Source: RFSX01 sp965248155 (GTDB lineage: Bacteria > Bacteroidota > Bacteroidia > Chitinophagales > Saprospiraceae). From it: 64,000 nt of DNA. The notes under the pieces are model-generated. The model had not been told where the DNA came from. It did no database searches and saw only the letters and a program-made list of their open reading frames with translations. Below, one piece after another: positions 1 to 10,800 of this stretch. A program made the translations under genes and the position numbers. Within the stretch, counting starts at the first letter, position 1. The number at the start of each line of letters is the position of its first letter. The stretch is from assembly GCA_965248155.1 (NCBI GenBank), contig CBDFIO010000001.1:124001-188000 (forward strand), read 5' to 3'.

Positions 1-1
1 G

Positions 2-409
2 ACATTTTTAGATCATAATAGAATTCTGGAAATGCCAGAAAGGGAGCATGATTTTCTGAGTACATCGAAAGGCGCTTTTGCATATAAGACAGACAGGGTA
101 AGCAATAATGATGTTGAGGCAAGTTTATATGAACATCTGTTAAGATGGAAACCTTATGTACAAAAGCATGGTTTGTTACTTATAGAATTACATACAATTT
201 CTACTGAGCTGATCAAGAATAATCTTGGGCGGACGGCTGCAACAGCATATAATGCAACTCATGGTTATTCGGATCAATATATTTTGGAGCTTGAAAGTTT
301 TAATAGAATAGCTAAAGCGGCTGGACTTATTGCTGAAGATAAATATGCCTCAAAATTTCCTGATTCAGAATTGGCGACTGTGAGTATCAATCTTTATAAA
401 GGAAATTGA
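2..409 (+). CDS. C-terminal part of a class I SAM-dependent methyltransferase (partial)
   Basis: The reading frame is open to the left edge of the window (it begins with TFLDHNR before the first ATG at 32), so this is the last 135 or so codons of a longer gene. The visible part carries KGAFAYKTD, ELHTI and NLGRTAATAYNATHGYSDQY. I recall this pattern from the C-terminus of AprA/PKS-associated-type methyltransferases, but the SAM-binding motif I lies upstream and cannot be seen. The gene ends 4 bp from the convergent end of rfbA. The flanking dTDP-sugar genes suggest a role in modifying a surface or secondary-metabolite sugar, which is inference only. The family call is moderate; that it is a real gene end is more secure. 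Confidence 0.55.
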   Translation, partial: TFLDHNRILEMPEREHDFLSTSKGAFAYKTDRVSNNDVEASLYEHLLRWKPYVQKHGLLLIELHTISTELIKNNLGRTAATAYNATHGYSDQYILELESFNRIAKAAGLIAEDKYASKFPDSELATVSINLYKGN

Positions 410-413
410 TACC

Positions 414-1277
414 TTAAGAAATAAGATCCATCAGATACTGCCCATACCCACTTTTTAATAATGGGTGGGCAATTTTTTGAAGTTGTACACTATCAATAAA
501 TTTCATCCTGTATGCGACTTCTTCAATACATCCTATTTTATAGTCTTGCCTTTGTTCAATTACTCTTATAAATTCTGAAGCTGCTGATAAACTATCAAAA
601 GTTCCTGTATCTAACCAAGCAGTTCCTCTAGGTAATATTTCTGCGGACAGCAGACCTGAGTTCAAATATTGCCGATTCAAATCCGTTATCTCATATTCTC
701 CCCGAGATGAAGGTTCTAATCTTTTTGCCAGATCTACAACCTGATTATCATAAAAATAAAGGCCTGGGACAGCAAAATTTGATTTAGGTGAATCTGGTTT
801 TTCTTCAATGCTGGTAACCTTATTTGTATTATCCAATTCTATAACTCCATAACGCTCCGGATCTTTAACCGGATATGCAAATACTGTAGCTCCCTTCTCT
901 AATTTAGAACACTTTTGAAGTATATGAGAGAATCCACTGCCATAGAAGATGTTATCCCCCAGAATAAGTGCGACTTCATCACCATCGATAAAGGATTCTC
1001 CAATCACAAAAGCTTGAGCAAGACCATTTGGTTTTACCTGAACAGCATACTCAAACCGACAACCCAATTGACTACCATCGCCTAGCAGACGGATAAATTG
1101 ATTTTGATCTTCCGGCGTACTAATAATCAAAATATCATTTATACCTGCAAGCATAAGAACAGACAAGGGATAATAAATCATTGGTTTATCATAGACGGGC
1201 ATGAGTTGTTTGGAGATGGCTTTCGTTATTGGATATAGCCTTGATCCTGAACCTCCTGCTAATATTATACCTTTCAC
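414..1277 (-). CDS. rfbA: Glucose-1-phosphate thymidylyltransferase
   Basis: Makes dTDP-glucose from glucose-1-phosphate and dTTP, the first step to dTDP-L-rhamnose and other dTDP-6-deoxysugars used in cell-surface glycans. The 287-residue length matches RmlA/RfbA. The N-terminus has the nucleotide-binding signature GGSGSRLYPITKAISKQLMP, followed by DKPMIYYPLS and the LGDNIFYG block near residue 108; EKP near residue 160 and FLDTGT-like AWLDTGTFDS near 222 are also typical. It lies 11 bp downstream of rfbB on the same strand, so the two are very probably co-transcribed. rfbC and rfbD are not in the window. Cytoplasmic enzyme. Confidence 0.96.
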   Translation of the reverse strand: MKGIILAGGSGSRLYPITKAISKQLMPVYDKPMIYYPLSVLMLAGINDILIISTPEDQNQFIRLLGDGSQLGCRFEYAVQVKPNGLAQAFVIGESFIDGDEVALILGDNIFYGSGFSHILQKCSKLEKGATVFAYPVKDPERYGVIELDNTNKVTSIEEKPDSPKSNFAVPGLYFYDNQVVDLAKRLEPSSRGEYEITDLNRQYLNSGLLSAEILPRGTAWLDTGTFDSLSAASEFIRVIEQRQDYKIGCIEEVAYRMKFIDSVQLQKIAHPLLKSGYGQYLMDLIS

Positions 1278-1288
1278 TTAATTACTTT

Positions 1289-2344
1289 TTAATTATTTGA
1301 TTCGCCATACTGAAGCGAATAATATTTTCTATACTCACCTGACACGACATGATCTAACCATTCTATATTGTTTAAATACCAGTCGATTGTTTTGGAAAGC
1401 CCTTCTTCAAAAGTGAGACTTGGTTTCCAGGTTAATTCTTTTTCAATTTTTCCGGCATCGATTGCATATCTCATATCATGCCCTGCACGATCTTTTACAT
1501 AGCGAATCAATGAAAGTGAACTTCCTTCATTTCTTCCAAGTTTTTCATCGGTTAGTTTGATAAGCAAATGAACTAGATCTATATTTTTCCATTCGTTATG
1601 CCCTCCAATATTATATGTTTCGCCTAATTTCCCTTCGTGAAAAACAGTATCTATGGCTTCAGCATGATCTAAGACATAAAGCCAATCGCGAACATTTAAG
1701 CCTTCTCCGTAAATCGGTAATTCTTGGGAATTGATTATGTTATTTATGAACAGCGGGATTAATTTTTCCGGAAATTGATTTGGGCCGTAGTTATTAGAAC
1801 AATTACTAATTTTAATAGGCAGGCCATATGTGTGATAGAAAGCTCTGACAATGTGATCACTTCCTGCTTTGGAGGCTGAATATGGGCTCCTCGGATCATA
1901 TGGACTTAATTCAGTAAATAGCCCGGTATCTTCTAAAGAACCATATACCTCATCTGTAGAGATATGATAGAATACATTATTGTTAGATGAATTGGTCCAA
2001 TGTTTTTTAGCGCAATGTAGTAGATTGGCTGTACCAAGGATATTGGTTTTTAGAAAAATAAATGGATCATGAATTGATCGATCAACATGAGATTCAGCTG
2101 CCAGGTGAATGACTGAATCAATATGATAAGATTGAAATACAGAATCTAATTTGTCTATGTCTAAAATATCTCCATTTACAAAATGATAGTTGGATTTGTC
2201 TTCTATGTCTTTTATGTTTTCAAGGTTTCCGGCATAACTTAATTTATCAAAATTGATAATGTTATATCCGGGATATTTCAGTACAAATTGTCTAACGACA
2301 TGAGATCCAATAAAACCTGCACCACCTGATATCAGAATATTCAC
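1289..2344 (-). CDS. rfbB: dTDP-glucose 4,6-dehydratase
   Basis: Converts dTDP-glucose to dTDP-4-keto-6-deoxyglucose, directly after RfbA. It is an extended short-chain dehydrogenase of 351 residues, a normal length. The Rossmann motif GGAGFIGSHV is at residues 7-16, the active-site block STDEVYGSL near residue 130, and the catalytic YxxxK as YSASKAGSDH near residue 155. The sugar-nucleotide region NNYGPNQFPEKLIP follows. It is the upstream gene of the rfbB-rfbA pair. Upstream of it, 2345-2440 holds no recognisable gene. Confidence 0.96.
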   Translation of the reverse strand: MNILISGGAGFIGSHVVRQFVLKYPGYNIINFDKLSYAGNLENIKDIEDKSNYHFVNGDILDIDKLDSVFQSYHIDSVIHLAAESHVDRSIHDPFIFLKTNILGTANLLHCAKKHWTNSSNNNVFYHISTDEVYGSLEDTGLFTELSPYDPRSPYSASKAGSDHIVRAFYHTYGLPIKISNCSNNYGPNQFPEKLIPLFINNIINSQELPIYGEGLNVRDWLYVLDHAEAIDTVFHEGKLGETYNIGGHNEWKNIDLVHLLIKLTDEKLGRNEGSSLSLIRYVKDRAGHDMRYAIDAGKIEKELTWKPSLTFEEGLSKTIDWYLNNIEWLDHVVSGEYRKYYSLQYGESNN

Positions 2345-2440
2345 TTATATTTTTCTTTTACGCAATAGCTTAAATAATGTTATAGTTGTTACCGAAGATA
2401 AATGATTCAACTGTATTAAGGTATAATTTAAGACCAAGTG

Positions 2441-3936
2441 CTAATTATTCGTATTAATTAGAGGTTTACTAAATTTTTCAGCTTTTGGATGCAGTTGAAG
2501 GACGGAATCTAGCTTATTAAAGGCTTCAATAGCCTCTGAAGAAGTAGGTGTAATGGGATTAAGTAATTCCCAATCTAAAGAATCTACCAGATCATAGAAT
2601 CGACCTCGACTATCCAACCAGCAATTCCCATCAGTTGTAAAACTATTAATATTAGTACCTCCTCTATGGTTTTCAAGTTCTTCAAAGAATGGATTGTAAT
2701 ATTGGAATAATACCTCTCGTTCTTCATTAACGGGAACATAATCAACGATTTTATCGGCAAAGCTAACTCCATCGTACTTTGACAAATGGGACAATTTTGC
2801 AAGATCTAAAACTGTAGAATAGACATCAATTAATCCTACAGGTTTGTCATATGGGACATCACTATAGTTTTTATAAGGTCCTACATAATATGCAAACGCA
2901 GGAATATGACAACCCAGGTAAGAGCTAAAAGATTTTCCACCATTAAATTCTCCGATACCATTAATTTTTGTGAATATTCCCCAACCTGTTAAAGGTTCTC
3001 CTCCTGGATTATTGGTAATCCATCCTCTTGATGAACCATTATCACTTAATATCAACAGAACAGTCCCAGCTCCTTCTTGCAATTCCGGAAGCATATCTAT
3101 TGTTTCAATTACAGCACCAATAATACTATCAGTAAGGCTGAATAATTCTGGTAAATATTTTGCATCATTTATTGTATCGTTAGGAAAATCGGAACTTCCT
3201 GGTGTAGGTTCAAATGGTTCATGAGCAGCTAACATTCTATAATCGAAAAAGAACGGCGTGTTTGAGTCTTTGTTACTATTAACAAAATCTTTGAAGTAGT
3301 CTAATACCAGATCCGGACCGTAATCGTCGATTTGGCAAGCAGATGAACCGTCATTGTAATAAAAGCTACCGCATCGGAGTATATGTTGCCATTTTCCAAT
3401 ACAGCAGTTAATAAATATTCATTGTAACCTAATCGCCGTGGATTCTCGAGGTTACCAACTTGATAATCTTCTTCAAATGCACTCGGTGATTTAAAAGCCA
3501 TATTTCCTTGAAGTTGCCATTTGCCAGCAGCTGCAGTGTTATATCCGTTCCACAAAAGATTTTGAGCCATTGTTCTGGAATTCCAATTGATCTGCCCGAA
3601 TTGTTGATAAGTTTTATACAGATATTTGCCAGTCATAAGTTGAACTCTGGAAGGAGTACAGACAGGAGAAGCATATGCATTTGTAAACGTTAAACCCTTA
3701 TTCGGTAATGTTTCACGCAATGTCGGCAGTTCTAGTGCTTGAGATCCACCACCTATTCCGGTTAAACTATCTCCAAGCATAGCGGTATCGTAACCTAAAT
3801 CATCAATTAACATAAGGATGATATTCGGTCTGTCACGTAGATGTGCTTGCCCTATTAGGTTAATCCCTGTTATCGAAAAGCAAATTAAAAGAAAACAGGA
3901 TTTGAAGAATTTTTTTATTTGAATTGTAAAACTCAT
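2441..3936 (-). pseudogene. Secreted arylsulfatase-type sulfatase, frameshifted
   Basis: The N-terminal part (3936 to about 3360) starts with a signal peptide and carries RPNIILMLIDDLGYD (metal-binding Asp pair) and the sulfatase signature CTPSRVQLMTG, in which the Cys is converted to formylglycine. The frame then runs into TAG at 3301. The next frame takes over with YNDGSSACQIDDYGPDLVLD and continues through LLILSDNGSSRG (second metal site) to 2441. Joining the two frames gives about 498 residues, the normal family length, so one base has been lost near 3360-3385. It follows the small secreted protein at 3946 by 9 bp. It would hydrolyse sulfate esters outside the cytoplasm. Either a real pseudogene or a one-base assembly error. 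Confidence 0.88.
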
Positions 3937-3945
3937 TTGGTTCCA

Positions 3946-4572
3946 CTAATCAATATCTATTATAAGAAAATCGCCAATGTTCAATCCAGAGTTTAATATT
4001 ATTCCCATTCCACTGGTATCGATACTAAATTCAGATTCTCTAATTCTCAAACCATTTATAAAGACTTGTGTTTCTCCAATTAGAGCATTCATATTTGAAT
4101 CAAAAAAAGAATCCTGGGCTGCAGTTAAAACCTCAAATTCATATGGATTTTGATCTCCGAATGATTCAGATGAAATAACTTCTCCAGACAAAGATTTAGT
4201 CCAATCATTCAATTGGAAAGTTCCATCACCATTATTCTCAAGATAATATCCCATGTCATTAGTAATTCCAAATCCATTGTCTAATGAGTATCCAGAACCA
4301 TTATGTTCCATAGTTGTCACATTTTCTGAAAGACTTGAAACTGATGTTTTGGGTACAGCAATAAATGTAAGGAGTGAGCCTTTATAAAATAACTTTATCG
4401 TGTCGGGTTGGTAACTATTACCTGAACTATAAGCAAAATCTAAATGATAAACAGCTCCGTCTAAGGTTATTGTATCCGGTAATCCATCAATAATATGGGT
4501 TTCATTTTGAGCATGGAGAATGCTCGAAAAAAATAAAATCAATAGTACAAACGAAATAATTCGGTGTATCAT
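3946..4572 (-). CDS. Secreted protein of unknown function, upstream of the sulfatase
   Basis: A 208-residue protein with a clear signal peptide (about residues 1-21, ending HAQ). The rest is beta-rich and polar, with motifs such as NNGDGTFQLNDWT, and ends in GLNIGDFLIIDID. I do not recognise a family and see no sorting domain. It precedes the broken sulfatase by 9 bp in the same direction, so the two are probably one transcript, and it may be a partner of that enzyme (inference). Its start is followed by a typical signal sequence, which supports the chosen ATG. Confidence 0.7.
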   Translation of the reverse strand: MIHRIISFVLLILFFSSILHAQNETHIIDGLPDTITLDGAVYHLDFAYSSGNSYQPDTIKLFYKGSLLTFIAVPKTSVSSLSENVTTMEHNGSGYSLDNGFGITNDMGYYLENNGDGTFQLNDWTKSLSGEVISSESFGDQNPYEFEVLTAAQDSFFDSNMNALIGETQVFINGLRIRESEFSIDTSGMGIILNSGLNIGDFLIIDID

Positions 4573-4651
4573 CGGAGATTGAATTGAGATTAATTTGCTT
4601 TGTTCCGTCCAAAATTAGGGATTATTGTTCAAAGAAACCATTATTCTTAAT

Positions 4652-5303
4652 TTAAAAAGCTTTTGATGAATTCTTCCATTTGCCTATATATATATGTGGA
4701 TACTTTTGAATATCTATCTTTAAACCTCTGCCTTTTTGGCCTTTATTGAATTCCAAAATATTATCTTTGTTTTCAAAATAGTGAATTATCCCGTTTTTAT
4801 TTTCAGGTTCTATACCTAAAAATTCCGACATTCTATCAATATTATCACCTATTGATTGCAAAGATTTATAATATGGAAAATGAATTGCGTTATCAAATCC
4901 GGTTAACCAATCTTGACAAATTGAAACATCACGAGCTACACGAGCTATGACATCATCATAAGAAGTAAGATTTAAAAATCCTGAGAATCTTTTTTCAGTT
5001 TTTCCGTCTTGTTCTTTTGCTATTATTTCCTGAATGGACAAGATAACATCGTAAGGATTTCTATAGGTGCATATAATCTTAATTTTTCCATCACTTTCAT
5101 ATTCTCTAAATCGATCATTAAAATCACCATGAGTCTTTAAAATAATTATTTCATTATCCTCAACGAGATCGAACAAAACCGGGAGGTCAAATTCAGGATA
5201 TTCGAGATAATCAGAATTTAGATCTTGGGGAAATCTAGACCTAATTTCTTCTTGAGAATTAATTTGTTCAATTAATTTATTAGCTATCTGCCATATATAA
5301 GTA
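4652..5303 (-). pseudogene. Sulfotransferase-family protein, N-terminus removed by an IS
   Basis: The reading frame stays open past its first possible start (a TTG at 5176) right up to the end of the IS at 5304, reading TYIWQIANKL then EIRSRFPQDL. The gene is therefore truncated at its 5' end and the TTG is not the true start. The remaining part has IIILKTHGDF, IICTYRNPYDVILS (the 3'-phosphate-binding R-N-P-x-D region of PAPS-dependent sulfotransferases) and a C-terminal KG-rich GQKGRG segment. The N-terminal PAPS-binding loop is missing, so it should be inactive. Its intact form would add sulfate to a glycan or similar acceptor. The nearby sulfatase makes a sulfated-polymer theme plausible, but this is inference. 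Confidence 0.72.
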
Positions 5304-5343
5304 TGTAGGTCTTCAAACCAAAGTGGACAATAAGTGAATAAAA

Positions 5344-6327
5344 TTAAGTTACACTTTTAAAAGTTAAATTGAAATATTCTTGTCTGCGTTTTTTAAATGT
5401 TTTGTGTTTACATAATTTTTTTCTCTTCAGTTTTTCTTCTTTTAATCCATAATAAACATCTGCTGGTGTCAAGTTTTGTAAAGATTCATGATATCTGTGA
5501 TGGTTATAATATTTTACAAATTGTGAAAGAGGAAAACTCAATTCACCTGGGCTGTAATAATGATCCAGTTTAATTACATTTTTCATCGTTCTGTGATACC
5601 TTTCAATCTTGCCTTGCGTTTGAGGATGACCAGGTCTTCCTCTCACATGTTTAATTTTGTAATCATCCAAATAAGAGCTCAACTCTTGACTTAAATAACA
5701 AGATCCATTATCAGATAATAACTTAGGCGGTTTATTCAAATTTACATTTGGATGGTTTAATGCCTGATTCAAAGTATTTTTTACATCAAGGGTTTTCATC
5801 GTTGAGCACAACTCCCAACTTATAATGTACCTAGAATAATCATCTAATATAGTCGATAGGTAATACCATCCCCAGCCAATGATTTTGAAATAAGTAAAAT
5901 CAGTTTGCCACATTTGATTGACAGTTGTTGTTTTGTCTTTAAATTCATCTGCGGCAGATATCAGATCATAATGAGGAGGGTTTATCAGTCCAGCAGATTT
6001 CAATATTCTGTAAACACTGCTTTCGCTTATAAAGTATTGATTCTCATCAGTATACCTGCAAGCCAATTCTCTACAAGAAAGCTCTGAAACTTCCAGTGCC
6101 AGATTCAATATATCAGACCTGATCCGATCAGGAATCTTGTTCCAGTAATGCTTCCTTGTACTTTTCTTTTCCTCTAATCCTACAATTCCATTTTCCCGAT
6201 ATTTCTTATACCAGTTGTAAAAGGTTGATTTGTGAATACCAATTTCCTTGAGAGTTCTTCTAACACTCCATTCGGATTGCTCAACCAGCCTAATCAGTTC
6301 CATCTTTTCTTTTGCTGTAAATCGCAT
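5344..6327 (-). CDS. IS3-family transposase OrfB (DDE integrase), copy 1
   Basis: 327 residues. It begins with a helix-turn-helix region (about residues 1-50, IHKSTFYNWYKKY) and then has the rve integrase core with the catalytic triad visible as MWQTDFTYF, LLSDNGSCY and QGKIERYHRTMK. The ATG at 6327 is 15 bp after the orfA stop. The same frame is open upstream back to the A7 run in orfA, so the active transposase is probably an OrfAB fusion made by -1 frameshifting. Confidence 0.93.
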   Translation of the reverse strand: MRFTAKEKMELIRLVEQSEWSVRRTLKEIGIHKSTFYNWYKKYRENGIVGLEEKKSTRKHYWNKIPDRIRSDILNLALEVSELSCRELACRYTDENQYFISESSVYRILKSAGLINPPHYDLISAADEFKDKTTTVNQMWQTDFTYFKIIGWGWYYLSTILDDYSRYIISWELCSTMKTLDVKNTLNQALNHPNVNLNKPPKLLSDNGSCYLSQELSSYLDDYKIKHVRGRPGHPQTQGKIERYHRTMKNVIKLDHYYSPGELSFPLSQFVKYYNHHRYHESLQNLTPADVYYGLKEEKLKRKKLCKHKTFKKRRQEYFNLTFKSVT

Positions 6328-6341
6328 ATACTTCTTGAATT

Positions 6342-6692
6342 TTATTTTACTCCATTCAAGCTTTTTTTAAGCACACGATTTTTTAGAGTAAGTTCTGCTA
6401 CTACCTCTTTAAGGTCTTGATTTTCTGTCTTTAGATGTTGAACTTCTGAAGTATTGGCTTCACGTTCTGTATCTCCCTTTAAACGTTTCTTCCCTGCTTC
6501 CATGAAATCTTTACTCCACTTATAATATAGTGGTTGTGAAATCTCTTCTCTTCTACAAAGAGAAGCAACGCTTTGTTCTCCTCTTAATCCTTCAATGACT
6601 ATTCTAATCTTTTCTTCTGTAGAGAATTTACGTCTTGTCCTTCTTTTTACATCTCGGACATAAGATTCTGCTGATTTGTTTTTCTTGTTCAT
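6342..6692 (-). CDS. IS3-family OrfA (DNA-binding), copy 1
   Basis: 116 residues with the IS3 OrfA helix-turn-helix (FSTEEKIRIVIEG then ASLCRREEISQPLYYKW) and a C-terminal leucine-zipper-like helix (VQHLKTENQDLKEVVAELTL). Near the end the codons CTT AAA AAA AGC contain a run of seven A (T7 at 6362-6368 on the plus strand), a typical -1 slippage site. The slip would read KLEWSKIKFKKY and enter orfB without a stop. Confidence 0.92.
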   Translation of the reverse strand: MNKKNKSAESYVRDVKRRTRRKFSTEEKIRIVIEGLRGEQSVASLCRREEISQPLYYKWSKDFMEAGKKRLKGDTEREANTSEVQHLKTENQDLKEVVAELTLKNRVLKKSLNGVK

Positions 6693-6768
6693 AATAAAGT
6701 GAATTTAATAGTTATGTATAACTTTTAATATTTCACTTAATGGTCCACTTTTATTTGACGATTTACAC

Positions 6769-7797
6769 ACAATTTCACCTAGTATAACGAATCCACCTTC
6801 AGACACTACGGTAGACTGTGATCAAGTCCCTTCGGCTCCAACATTAACAGCTACAGATAATTGTGACGCAAACGTCGATGTCAATTTTACTGAAACTGTG
6901 AATCCACAGATAGGTACATCATATACATTTACGAGGAAGTGGGAAGCTAGTGATGAATGTAGCAATACATCAAGTCATACACAGACGATAACGGTATTGA
7001 ACGCTCCGATGGCAGATCCAATAATTACTTCAGATGATTACACTTGTGGGGTTGGAGTTAGTTATCCAGTACTATTTTCTACTACAAATACAGGAGATTC
7101 TCTTGTATGGTCATTTGGACAGAATAGTGTTCCAAGTTCTGCATCTGGTCTAGGACCTCATCTTGTTTGGTGGTCAACTGTAGGTTCAAAAACTATATCA
7201 TTTACTGTGATTGATGATTATTGTATTAAACAAACAACTAAATCAGTTGATGTCAATCAAGATTTAACTGCATTAGTAGATTTTGGAGATCCTAATGATA
7301 ATTGTCCTGGAGATTCAATTACCTGGACAAGTACTTCAACTGGAGGAAGTGGAAGTTATTCATATGCCTGGTATGACCCAAGTAATAGTCTAATAGGAAC
7401 AGGACAAAGTATTTCTCATTTACTTGTTTCAGGAACATATCAATTTCAATTGACGGATTCTAATGGATGTGGAGACAATTTAGATAAGACCATTTCAGCT
7501 TGTTTTACTGACCCCGATGACAATGTCAGCTTCTATTCCTCCACTAACTACAAAATTTACCCCAACCCAACCAACAATGTTTTAATTGTCGAATACCTCA
7601 ACTATGAAGGAAATAATCTGAGCATTAATATTTATGATCCATCCGGTAAAAATGTCTTTAAAAGATCGGAAGCTTTAGAGCAAGGCCTCAATTCAATTCA
7701 ACTTGATCTAAGTCACCTTCACTCAGGCATTTATTTCATTAGCCTGGAAAATGAGCAAGAGTTAATAGTAGACAAATTTTCAATCATCCACAAATAG
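6769..7797 (+). pseudogene. T9SS-sorted adhesin with HYR/Ig-like modules, N-terminus lost at the IS
   Basis: The frame is open from the IS end (6767), reading PPSDTTVDCDQVPSAP then LTATDNCDANV, which is the classic Bacteroidota HYR/Ig-like module. The first in-frame start-like codon, GTG at 6898, is inside this module and cannot be the true start. A PKD/Ig-like stretch follows (SGTYQFQLTDSNGCGDN), and the C-terminus is a type A type IX secretion sorting domain (YKIYPNPTNNVLIVEY ending VDKFSIIHK). The original protein was secreted to the surface and was probably much longer. It ends 8 bp before the RHS gene, so it may have been co-transcribed with it. Confidence 0.85.
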
Positions 7798-7805
7798 AAC
7801 ATCAT

Positions 7806-10800
7806 ATGACACATCCAACAACTCATATATATTCAATTCATAAGAACAGCTTTTTACAACTTAAGAGTAATGTATTATTCATTGGTGTTGTGGTAATAAT
7901 TTGCTGCTTAATTTCCCTTAATCTCAGGGCTCAAACTCCTGTCGATTTTGTTCCTCCTTCGCCCGAATCTTCATCCTTGATAAAAGAAATTGAAATTGGG
8001 AACAATTATTCTTCCGGGTCTCCGAAAGTCCAAATTCCATTATATACTATACAAGGTGATAGATTAAATCTGCCTATTACTGCAAGTTATACTACGACCG
8101 GAACGAAAGTTTCAGATGAGGCAAGCCGATTAGGATTAGGTTGGAATCTTAATGCTGCTGGACAAGTCACCAGGAATGTAAGAGGGATCGCTGATGAAAG
8201 TCTATACACAATTGGTGTTGAAGATGATACTCAAGGAGGAGGAGGAACTAATTATAATATTACCGGATACATTCAAGATGGATGCGAAGATGACTATCTC
8301 TATTCCTGCGATCAATATCCTGATGAATTTTACTATTCTATTCCTGGAGGACCAACAGGAAAATTTACTTTGGATCAAGATGGGAATGTAGTGCAAATGC
8401 CTTACAATAATGTTGTAATTAGCTATGAAATGATGGACGATTCAATAGTATTAGAATCAGAGTCTTATTTTGACGTTTCAAGTACCATCACCGATCGAAA
8501 TAATGATCCAGATATGATAGTTTCATTTGAAATTAAGGATGAGAATGGGAAAACTTACACTTTTGATAAAATCATTTTTACAGTAAATAATAAATATCAA
8601 CTTCATGAAAATCAACAAGGCAGAGGATTTTGGGTTACAGATACTTATTCTGCTACCTGGAAACTGACAAAAATTCATAATGTTACAAATAATGAAGAAA
8701 TAACTTTTGAATATGAAGAATCTGGTAGGTTAGAATATCCAAAATTATTTACATCCTATAATAATGCAACTGGCGCTGGTTCCTATTGCAATTGCCCCTC
8801 TATGCAGGATGAAGCTGATCAACTTTTTCCAAACTTTAGTTTAAGTTCAAATAATTCAATTCTGAAAACGATTTACTGGAGATATGGTAAGATTGAGTTT
8901 GAAAACGAAAAAAGATTGGATATTCTAGGTGATAAAAAGTTTAGTTCTATGAATGTCTATGATCTGGATCTCCAACAAAATTATAATTATCGATCAGGAT
9001 ATGACTTTATTCAGGATTATTTTACAGGTCCTAGTAATTTTCAAGGCAGTCATACAGGTTACAGGTTGAAGCTCAATGAAATAGTTCAATTAAAAAATAA
9101 AAACGGTCTTACAAGTAATGTTCCAGGATATTTATTTGATTATTATGATGATAATTCATTACCTCACAAAACCTCAGTTGAATCTGATCTGTGGGGCTAT
9201 TTCAATGGAAACAGCTCAACAGATGGAATCCCAGAAATTTGGTATTACACCAATGATTCAACCAATTATTCAATCTCAACATTACCTAGAAACAATGGTG
9301 ATTCATCTATATATGTCTCAGGGGCCAATAGACAAAGTAGCGTTGCTCACGCCAGAACTTCAGCTCTCAAAGAAGTTGTATATCCAACAGGAGGAAAGCA
9401 TACATTGAATTATGAGCTGCACAAATTTAAATATGATAGTATAGAATATACAGGTGGAGGTATCAGATTGTTTTCAATCAGTATTGATGATGACAATGGA
9501 AATCTACAGCTTATCAACTACAGCTATATGGAGTCTGATAGTTCATCAAGTGGTTATGCTCATAGTCTTCCATCATATGCCAATTTTTGCACGGATTTTT
9601 CTCCTAAAAATCAAACTACTGTTGAATCCAATCTTTTTCGTTCTTCAACTCCTCTTGTGAGTAACATAGGCTAACAAATCACTTATTCAAGGGTCATAGA
9701 AACAGTTGTAAATAATGGATATACAATCTATGAATTTACTTCAGCAAATGATTATCCAGATGAGGAAGCCAATATTTCTCAATTACCAGCTGGGTTAGGA
9801 GTATTTGATAATTTCCCTTTTATCCAACCGACCTCTTCTGCTTATAAACGGGGATTGCGAAAAGCAAAATTTTTATATAATGGATCAGATGAGTTGCTAT
9901 CAAGCTCAGAAAATTTCTATTCCTTCCAAGAAATTGACACAAATTTAGTTAATATAGAAGAGCCTGTTAATCCCCAATTACCAGGAGGAGGATGTACATT
10001 GATCTTAGCAGACAGAAGTATTTATGAAGTATTCATTCAATTAGATTCCACATCCTTCTCAAAAGATGGTCTTAATACTTTTAAGTCTTTTGAATATGAT
10101 TCTACTAAATTCAAATTAAGAAATGAAAATTTCTATGTAGATAACGACACCTATAAAACGAACTTAAAATACCCTTTCGATTTCAATGATACTATTAATA
10201 CTGAATTATCTAACCAGAGAAGGTTTCCCGTTATTGAAACAGAAAACCTTCTCAATAATGTCCAGTTCGAGGTCACAAGAAAGTTTATGATAAGTTCAAC
10301 TCTACCAAGGGTCCTTATGTCATTCGAGATTCAATCTACGAAGCTGATTATGATATTCAAAATGGGATACATAATGGTGGTTATATTATTCAACGAACTT
10401 TTGTTGACTATGATACTACACTAGCCAAACCAACCTTATACAATGAAGATGGATGGAACAATATAAGTTTATCCTGGAATAACCTCAGTCAATTGGAAAG
10501 CAAGTCTTTTAATGGACAAATAGATAGTTTTTATTATGATGAGGATCTGAATCTAATTAAAAAAATTGTAGGTATAGATGGAATTGCCATAAGTTATTCC
10601 TACGATGAATATTTAAGATTAGCTTCGATTACTGAGAATTCTGGCAATCGAATATCATCATTCGAATACGAGTACGCTCCAAATTTTATAAAAAGTTCGA
10701 CAACATATGGAGACGCTTTTTCTAAAGTAAGTTATAATTATTTTGATGGACTTAACAGACCAGTTCAATCACTTTTAAAAGCTTTTGCTAACGGAGCAGA

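Larger units (their letters stand above)
5304..6767 (-). mobile_element. IS3-family insertion sequence, copy 1
   Basis: 1464 bp from TGTAGGTCTTCAAACC at the left to the complement of TGTAAATCGTCAAAT at the right, with long imperfect terminal inverted repeats that share AAGTGGAC. It carries orfA and orfB on the minus strand. The bases just outside (AAGTA on the left, CACAA on the right) show no target duplication. The left flank is a sulfotransferase on the minus strand and the right flank is an adhesin on the plus strand, so the element does not simply interrupt one gene. Its right terminal repeat differs from copies 2 and 3 over about 9 bases just inside the end (around 6725-6733). Confidence 0.93.

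Noticed and set aside
444..475. Hairpin-like CCCA/TGGG near the end of rfbA as a terminator
   Set aside because: It lies inside the rfbA coding sequence and is not followed by a T run after the stop.
4652..5176. Complete 174-residue sulfotransferase from the TTG at 5176
   Set aside because: The open frame and recognisable sequence continue upstream to the IS boundary, so the gene is truncated and the TTG is internal.
6898..7797. Adhesin start at the GTG codon 6898
   Set aside because: The frame is open and protein-like back to the IS end and the GTG lies inside an HYR/Ig-like module. The true start was lost at the IS junction.
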